The notes under the pieces are model-generated. The model did not search any database, was not told where the DNA came from, and saw only the letters and a list, made by a program, of their open reading frames with translations. Shown here in pieces: positions 13,889 through 19,008 of a DNA stretch of 19,008 nt (within the stretch, counting starts at the first letter, position 1; every line of letters begins with the position of its first letter). The translations under genes and the position numbers were made by a program. This DNA is from CAYWTS01 sp964461265. Its GTDB lineage: Bacteria > Bacteroidota > Ignavibacteria > Tepidaquicellales > OLB5. The stretch covers positions 1 through 19,008 of the forward strand of contig CAYWTS010000034.1 in assembly GCA_964461265.1 (NCBI GenBank), in the 5' to 3' direction.

Positions 13889-16800
13889 ATGGTTCTTGAC
13901 GGAGCCATGGGTACAATGATACAGCGGTATAGGCTTACAGAGGAACAGTACCGCGGTGTAAGGTTTAGAGATTTCCATCGTGACCTGAAAGGGAACAACG
14001 ACCTGCTTTCCATTACCCAACCGCATGTAATCAGTGAAATTCATGAAGCATATCTTGAAGCAGGTGCGGATATAATAGAGACGAATACCTTTAACGGAAC
14101 CGCAATTTCTCAGGCTGATTATGATATGCAGGGTATTGTTTACGAATTAAATTTTGAAGCCGCAAAAATTGCTAAGCACGCAACTAAGAAGTACACAAAA
14201 CTTGACACAACAAAACCGCGTTTTGTTGCCGGTGCACTTGGTCCTACAAATAAAACGTTATCTATTTCCCCCGATGTTAATGACCCGGGTTACCGTGCTG
14301 TAACTTTCGACCAAGTTAAGGAAGCTTACGCTGAACAAATAAAAGGATTGGTCGAAGGCGGTGTTGATTTGCTTCTTGTTGAAACCGTGTTTGACACACT
14401 AAACTGTAAAGCTGCGTTGTACGCAATTAATGAGTATTTCGATACTACGGGTAAGCAACTACCCGTTATGGTTTCATTTACCATAGTTGATGCAAGCGGC
14501 AGAACCCTTTCGGGACAAACCGTCGAAGCTTTCTGGAACTCCGTATCACACGCAGGGTTGTTCAGTGTTGGTATTAACTGTTCGCTTGGTGCAAAACAAA
14601 TGCGCCCGTTTATTGAGGAGCTTTCATCTATCGCCGATTGCTGGATTAGCTGTTATCCTAATGCAGGTCTACCGAATGAATTCGGCGAATATGATGAGTT
14701 GCCAGAACAGACATCGCAGTTACTAAAAGACTTCGCTGAAAGCGGTTTTGTTAACATTGTAGGTGGCTGCTGCGGAACGACTCCAGAACATATTAAAGCA
14801 CTTGCTAAAGCAGTTCAAAATCTGCCTCCAAGGAAAAAACCTGAAATTAAACCCTATTTAAGATTAAGCGGTCTTGAACCCCTGTCTTTCACGCCGAATA
14901 CGAATTTTGTAAATGTAGGTGAAAGAACAAATGTTGCCGGTTCCAAGAAATTTGCAAGTCTGATTATAGCCGGACAATTTGAAGAAGCTCTTAGTGTAGC
15001 ACGCCAGCAGGTGGAAAACGGTGCACAGATTATTGACATAAATATGGATGAAGGAATGCTCGATAGCAAAGCATCTATGGAGAAATTTTTGAAGCTTGCT
15101 GCTTCTGAGCCAGATATTGCCCGCGTTCCGGTTATGATTGATTCATCAAAGTGGAGTGTAATAGAAGCAGGATTAAAGTGCCTGCAGGGAAAAGGTATAG
15201 TTAATTCAATCAGCTTAAAAGAGGGTGAGGCGGTTTTTAAAGAACATGCCAAAAAAATCCTCAGATACGGTGCTGCAGTGATTGTAATGGCTTTTGATGA
15301 AAATGGCCAGGCTGATAATTTTGAGAGAAAGATTGCAGTCTGTAAACGAAGTTATGATATTCTCACGAAAGAAGTTGGCTTCCCGCCGCAGGATATTATA
15401 TTTGACCCGAATATACTTACTGTTGCAACAGGAATGGAAGAACATAATAACTATGCCGTTGATTATATACGTGCCGTTAAGTGGATAAAAGAGAATTTGC
15501 ATTTGGCTAAGGTCAGCGGGGGAGTAAGTAATGTTTCATTTTCTTTCAGGGGTAACGATGCAATCAGAGAAGCAATGCATTCGGCGTTTTTATACCATGC
15601 AATTAATGCCGGAATGGATATGGGCATAGTTAATGCGGGTATGATAGATGTTTATGATGAAATTCCAAAGCTTTTGCTTGAGCTTGTCGAAGATGTTTTG
15701 CTTAACCGCAGAAGCGATGCAACCGAAAGACTGCTTGAATATGCCGAAAAAGTCAAATCAAAAGGTAAGAAGATTGAACAGGATTTAACATGGAGAGAAG
15801 CACCTGTTGAAGAACGGCTTAAACATGCACTCATAAAAGGAATTACAGAATTTGTGGAAAAGGATACCGAGGAAGCACGGCAGAAATACCCAAGACCGCT
15901 GGATGTGATAGAAGGTCCGCTTATGGATGGTATGAATATTGTTGGTGATTTGTTCGGAAGCGGAAAGATGTTCCTGCCGCAGGTTGTAAAAAGTGCCCGC
16001 GTTATGAAGAAGGCAGTTGCTTATTTAACACCCTTCCTCGAGCAGGAAAAAACCAAAAGTGTAAGATTAGGCATAAAGAAAATTCTGCTTGCTACAGTGA
16101 AAGGTGATGTTCATGATATCGGTAAAAATATTGTAAGTGTTGTGCTTGGCTGTAACGGATATGAGATAATAGATTTAGGTGTTATGACTCCTGCAGAAAA
16201 AATACTTCAATCGGCAAAAGAAAATAATGTTGATATTATAGGATTAAGCGGACTTATTACACCTTCACTTGATGAAATGGTGCATGTAGCAAAGGAGCTT
16301 GAACGCGAGGGATTCAAACAACCTCTGCTTATAGGTGGTGCAACTACATCCAAAGTTCATACAGCAGTAAAAATTTCACCGCATTATTCGCAGCCAACTA
16401 TACATGTATTAGATGCCTCAAGAAGCGTGACTGTGGCGGGTAATTTGCTAAGTAAAGATGCAAAAGAAAATTTTATAAGGTCGGTGAAACAGGAGTATGA
16501 TAATGTTCGTTTAAGCAGGCTTAGAGGTCAGGAAAAACAATATATCAGTATTATAGAATCAAGAGTTAACAGGTTAAAAATTAACTGGGATAGTGTAAAA
16601 ATTAAAAAACCGTCGTTTTTGGGCATAAAGGTTTTCAGAGATTATCCGCTTGAAGAACTGCGTAAAAAAATAGACTGGACGCCTTTTTTTGCAACATGGG
16701 AACTTAAAAGTAAATATCCTAAGATTTTTAATGACCCGGTTTACGGAAAAGAAGCAAAACGTTTATTTGACGATGCAAATCTTCTGATTGATGAAGTTAT

Positions 16801-17554
16801 TGTTAACAAACAACTGCACGCAAACGGTGTAGTTGGTTTTTATCCGGCTAACACTAATCAAACTGATGATATAGAACTTTATACTGATGAGTCACGAGAC
16901 GAATTGCTTACAGAGTTCCACATGCTGCGTCAGCAGGCAAAAAAAACTACCAGCCAGCCTTATCTTTGCCTTTCCGATTTTATAGCTGCGGCAAGCACAG
17001 GTGTAAAAGATTACATCGGTTGTTTTGCAGTTACTGCCGGTATAGGTTTAGATGCTCTTATCGAAAAGTTTGAAAGTGAGCATGATGATTATAACAGCAT
17101 AATGATTAAAGCAGTAGCCGACCGCCTTGCCGAAGCATTTGCCGAAAGAATGCACGAACTTGTAAGAAAAGAATTATGGGGGTATGCTTCTGGCGAAAAT
17201 TTAACCAATGAAGCAATAATTAAAGAAGAATATACAGGTATCAGACCTGCGCATGGCTACCCTGCTTGCCCTGACCATACAGAAAAAAGAATTCTGTTTG
17301 ACTTACTTGATGCAGAAAATAATACGGGCATAACACTTACAGAAAACTACGCAATGTATCCTGCATCTTCGGTAAGCGGGTTGTATTTCTCACATCCGGA
17401 ATCGAGGTATTTTAATATAGGCAAGATAGACCGCGATCAGGTTGAAGAATATGCAGCCAGGAAAAAAATGACAATTCAGGAAATAGAAAAATGGCTTGCC
17501 CCGTATCTTGCCTATGAACCGGTAAATGAAATCAATGTAGTAAAAAGCGTATGA
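13889..17554 (+). CDS. metH: Cobalamin-dependent methionine synthase
   Basis: Encodes 1221 residues (E. coli MetH 1227) with all modules. The homocysteine domain (about 1-310) has zinc ligands Cys231 in GINCSLGA and Cys294/Cys295 in GGCCGTTPEH. The methyltetrahydrofolate domain (about 335-605) includes NVGERTNVAGSKKF, IDINMDEGM and KVSGGVSNVSFSFRGN. The cap helices span about 640-725. The B12-binding domain (about 730-870) has DVHDIGKNIV, where His742 is the lower cobalt ligand, and the GLSGLITPSLDEM segment. The AdoMet activation domain (about 900-1221) has RPAHGYPACPDHTEK at 1119-1133. It transfers a methyl group from methyltetrahydrofolate to homocysteine, making methionine. The first ATG falls mid-signature (MVLDGAMGTM); upstream in-frame codons (DEILNKRI, back to a TAG at 13841) look family-like, so the start may be non-ATG or affected by a one-base error. 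Its stop overlaps larE in ATGA. Confidence 0.97.
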   Translation: MVLDGAMGTMIQRYRLTEEQYRGVRFRDFHRDLKGNNDLLSITQPHVISEIHEAYLEAGADIIETNTFNGTAISQADYDMQGIVYELNFEAAKIAKHATKKYTKLDTTKPRFVAGALGPTNKTLSISPDVNDPGYRAVTFDQVKEAYAEQIKGLVEGGVDLLLVETVFDTLNCKAALYAINEYFDTTGKQLPVMVSFTIVDASGRTLSGQTVEAFWNSVSHAGLFSVGINCSLGAKQMRPFIEELSSIADCWISCYPNAGLPNEFGEYDELPEQTSQLLKDFAESGFVNIVGGCCGTTPEHIKALAKAVQNLPPRKKPEIKPYLRLSGLEPLSFTPNTNFVNVGERTNVAGSKKFASLIIAGQFEEALSVARQQVENGAQIIDINMDEGMLDSKASMEKFLKLAASEPDIARVPVMIDSSKWSVIEAGLKCLQGKGIVNSISLKEGEAVFKEHAKKILRYGAAVIVMAFDENGQADNFERKIAVCKRSYDILTKEVGFPPQDIIFDPNILTVATGMEEHNNYAVDYIRAVKWIKENLHLAKVSGGVSNVSFSFRGNDAIREAMHSAFLYHAINAGMDMGIVNAGMIDVYDEIPKLLLELVEDVLLNRRSDATERLLEYAEKVKSKGKKIEQDLTWREAPVEERLKHALIKGITEFVEKDTEEARQKYPRPLDVIEGPLMDGMNIVGDLFGSGKMFLPQVVKSARVMKKAVAYLTPFLEQEKTKSVRLGIKKILLATVKGDVHDIGKNIVSVVLGCNGYEIIDLGVMTPAEKILQSAKENNVDIIGLSGLITPSLDEMVHVAKELEREGFKQPLLIGGATTSKVHTAVKISPHYSQPTIHVLDASRSVTVAGNLLSKDAKENFIRSVKQEYDNVRLSRLRGQEKQYISIIESRVNRLKINWDSVKIKKPSFLGIKVFRDYPLEELRKKIDWTPFFATWELKSKYPKIFNDPVYGKEAKRLFDDANLLIDEVIVNKQLHANGVVGFYPANTNQTDDIELYTDESRDELLTEFHMLRQQAKKTTSQPYLCLSDFIAAASTGVKDYIGCFAVTAGIGLDALIEKFESEHDDYNSIMIKAVADRLAEAFAERMHELVRKELWGYASGENLTNEAIIKEEYTGIRPAHGYPACPDHTEKRILFDLLDAENNTGITLTENYAMYPASSVSGLYFSHPESRYFNIGKIDRDQVEEYAARKKMTIQEIEKWLAPYLAYEPVNEINVVKSV

Positions 17555-18405
17555 ACCGATACGAACAGCTAAAGATTTATATCAAAAAATACGGCAAAGT
17601 AATTATTGCTTTTTCCGGCGGCATAGATAGTTACCTTGTCTTAAAAGCATCTCTCGATGCCCTTGGAACAGAAAATATACTTGCTGTTACGGCAGATTCC
17701 CCCTCGCTAAAATCAGGCGAATTATCCGAAACTATTCGCTTAGCTGGTAAATTAGGTGCTCAGCATATGGTTATAACTACCGAAGAGATTAATAATCCGG
17801 ATTATACTAATAACCCTTCTAACCGATGCTTTTTCTGTAAAGATGAACTTTTTACAAAACTCGATGAACTTAAAATCAGCCGGGGTTATGATTTTGTATT
17901 TGACGGGACGAATTATGACGATATGTCTGATTACCGCCCGGGATATAAAGCAGGACGGAACCACGAAATCATTTCACCATTGGCAGATATGAAGTTTATA
18001 AAAGAAGAGATAAGGCAGTTATCGAAAGAAATTGGGCTGGAGATATGGGATAAACCGTCATCACCCTGCCTTTCATCGCGGATACCATACGGGCAAAAAG
18101 TGACAATTGAAAAACTGAGACAAATAGAAAAAGCAGAGGATGTTCTGAATCAAATGGGCTTTAAAGAATTCAGGGTAAGGCATTTTGAGTTTGAACAGGA
18201 TATTGTAAATGGTATAAGTACTCAAATAAAAATTGCTAAAATAGATGTTGCAAAGGTTGAATTTGATAAAATTTTAAATGAAGAAACCTTAAGGCAAATA
18301 AATAACAGACTGAAAGAAACAGGGTATAATTATGTTACATTTGATATGGAGGGTTTGAAATCCGGATCTTTGAACGTGTTGACATCTAGAGGAATAAAAG
18401 GATGA
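17551..18405 (+). CDS. larE: ATP-dependent sulfur transferase LarE (nickel-pincer cofactor synthesis)
   Basis: Encodes 284 residues, close to the family norm of about 275. The N-terminal PP-loop ATP-pyrophosphatase motif AFSGGIDS spans residues 20-27. The NRCFFCK motif (91-97) and DGTNYDDMSDYRPG (118-131) are typical of LarE, as is DKPSSPCLSSRIPYG (167-181). Cys173 in that last segment corresponds to the cysteine that donates sulfur in the Lactobacillus plantarum enzyme. LarE adenylates and then thiolates the two carboxylates of the LarB product to build the nickel-pincer nucleotide used by lactate racemase (LarA) and related enzymes. Its ATG overlaps the metH stop (ATGA), implying translational coupling. 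Its own stop TGA lies in an ATGA that was probably once the larB start. Confidence 0.95.
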   Translation: MNRYEQLKIYIKKYGKVIIAFSGGIDSYLVLKASLDALGTENILAVTADSPSLKSGELSETIRLAGKLGAQHMVITTEEINNPDYTNNPSNRCFFCKDELFTKLDELKISRGYDFVFDGTNYDDMSDYRPGYKAGRNHEIISPLADMKFIKEEIRQLSKEIGLEIWDKPSSPCLSSRIPYGQKVTIEKLRQIEKAEDVLNQMGFKEFRVRHFEFEQDIVNGISTQIKIAKIDVAKVEFDKILNEETLRQINNRLKETGYNYVTFDMEGLKSGSLNVLTSRGIKG

Positions 18406-18410
18406 AAAAA

Positions 18411-18455
18411 TACATACATCGGCGGAGTTTGCCCCGCCAGAGGTGGGGCTCAGGG
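18411..18455. repeat. 45-bp GC-hairpin insert at the larE/larB junction
   Basis: Eight bases TGAAAAAA occur at 18403-18410 and again at 18456-18463, flanking a 45-bp segment far richer in GC than its surroundings. Inside, GCCCCGCC (18431-18438) and GGTGGGGC (18442-18449) form an eight-pair stem with one G-U and an AGA loop. CGGCGGA (18420-18426) is shared with two other palindromes in the window. The pattern is that of a small repeat inserted with an 8-bp target duplication. Confidence 0.55.
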
Positions 18456-19008
18456 TGAAAAAAAATTATATCGACCTAGGCTTTGCAAAATATGACCTTA
18501 TGCGTGAGAAAATAAAAGGTTTTCCCGAAGTTATTTACGGAGGCAATAAAACATCTGAGCAAATAGCACTAATCACAAAAGCATCTTACTCTAAATCAGG
18601 CAAAACACTTGTTACACGGATTAATGAGGTTCAATTTAAGGAGGTAAAAAAACTTCTTGGAAGAACCAAAGATAAACCTGTTTATTATGAGGCAGCTAAA
18701 ATTCTGTATTTAGGAAACCCACAGATTAAAAAAGCAGGTAAAGTTTTGGTAATTTGCGCAGGTACATCCGATTTGCCTGTAGCAGAAGAAGCTGCAGTAT
18801 GCTGTGAAATATTCGGCAGTAAAGTTGAACGGTTATTCGACGTAGGTGTTGCAGGTATACACAGGCTTCTGCATAATATGAAAACTTTTGAAGGGGCAAA
18901 TGCGATAATTGTTGTTGCAGGAATGGATGGAGCATTGCCTTCGGTTGTGGGCGGGTTAGCTTCGGTACCGGTGATTGCTGTGCCTACAAGCGTTGGTTAC
19001 GGTGCATC
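18455..19008 (+). CDS. larB: LarB, pyridinium-3,5-biscarboxylic acid mononucleotide synthase (3' end outside window)
   Basis: An open frame runs from a GTG at 18455 to the right edge (184 complete codons; the family is about 220-250 long). It starts KKNYIDLGFAKYDLMREKIK and FPEVIYGGNKTSEQIA. It continues with the AIR-carboxylase (PurE)-like domain: VLVICAGTSDLPVAEEAAV, FDVGVAGIHRLL, ANAIIVVAGMDGALPSVVGG and VIAVPTSVGYGA. These are diagnostic for LarB, which carboxylates nicotinate adenine dinucleotide and releases AMP, the first step of nickel-pincer nucleotide synthesis. The ATG at 18402 is out of frame and hits a stop after 18 codons, so GTG is the only plausible start. Without the 53-bp duplication-plus-insert, that ATG would read directly into KKNYIDLG. 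larC may follow outside the window. Confidence 0.92.
   Translation, partial: MKKNYIDLGFAKYDLMREKIKGFPEVIYGGNKTSEQIALITKASYSKSGKTLVTRINEVQFKEVKKLLGRTKDKPVYYEAAKILYLGNPQIKKAGKVLVICAGTSDLPVAEEAAVCCEIFGSKVERLFDVGVAGIHRLLHNMKTFEGANAIIVVAGMDGALPSVVGGLASVPVIAVPTSVGYGA

Noticed and set aside
18402..18458. ATG overlapping the larE stop as the start of larB
   Set aside because: It is out of frame with larB and ends after 18 codons; it is probably the remnant of the original start.

Overview
The window looks like a piece of a metagenome-assembled genome from the Bacteroidota/Chlorobiota/Ignavibacteriota side of the tree, most probably an Ignavibacteria-like organism. The evidence is a C-terminal type IX secretion (Por) sorting tail with the YQNFPNPFNPST motif at the left edge, two TonB-dependent outer-membrane receptors, a HTH/2TM-protein operon of a kind common in this group, and three good promoters of the form TTGAxx-17 nt-TAnnTTTG, whose -7 element is the Bacteroidota type. 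A run of 100 N at 13220-13319 shows it is a scaffold. Assignment below phylum level is inference.

Left half. The + strand begins inside a secreted protein (3-656) that ends at a strong rho-independent terminator (710-746). From about 10245 down to 779 everything reads on the - strand. First comes rplY-pth-hppA (ribosomal protein L25, peptidyl-tRNA hydrolase, and a divergent membrane pyrophosphatase carrying the lysine linked to K+ independence). Next is an adenosine deaminase, separated from hppA by a small MITE-like palindromic element (6338-6475). A clear promoter at 5151-5181 then drives a compact four-gene operon: membrane protein, winged-helix regulator (TGATG overlap), 2TM protein and TonB-dependent receptor. 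A secreted TPR-like protein follows. The gap before that last gene holds GC-rich palindromes.

Right half. Divergent from rplY, a promoter at 10661-10691 leads into a cobalamin riboswitch (10709-10935) and then a row of + strand genes: a BtuB-like TonB-dependent receptor, a DUF6580 integral membrane protein, cobalamin-dependent methionine synthase metH, larE and (cut by the window end) larB. The logic is B12 import across the outer membrane, a candidate inner-membrane importer, and the main B12-consuming enzyme. metH and larE share an ATGA overlap, so two genes for the nickel-pincer nucleotide cofactor of lactate racemase-type enzymes are physically joined to the B12 locus.

Points of special interest: the N gap is flanked by an exact 55-bp duplication and is almost certainly an assembly artefact with no sequence missing; the larE/larB junction has been split by a 45-bp GC-hairpin insert flanked by an 8-bp direct repeat, leaving larB with a GTG start; the metH reading frame has family-like sequence upstream of its first ATG; and three non-coding palindromes share the core CGGCGGA.
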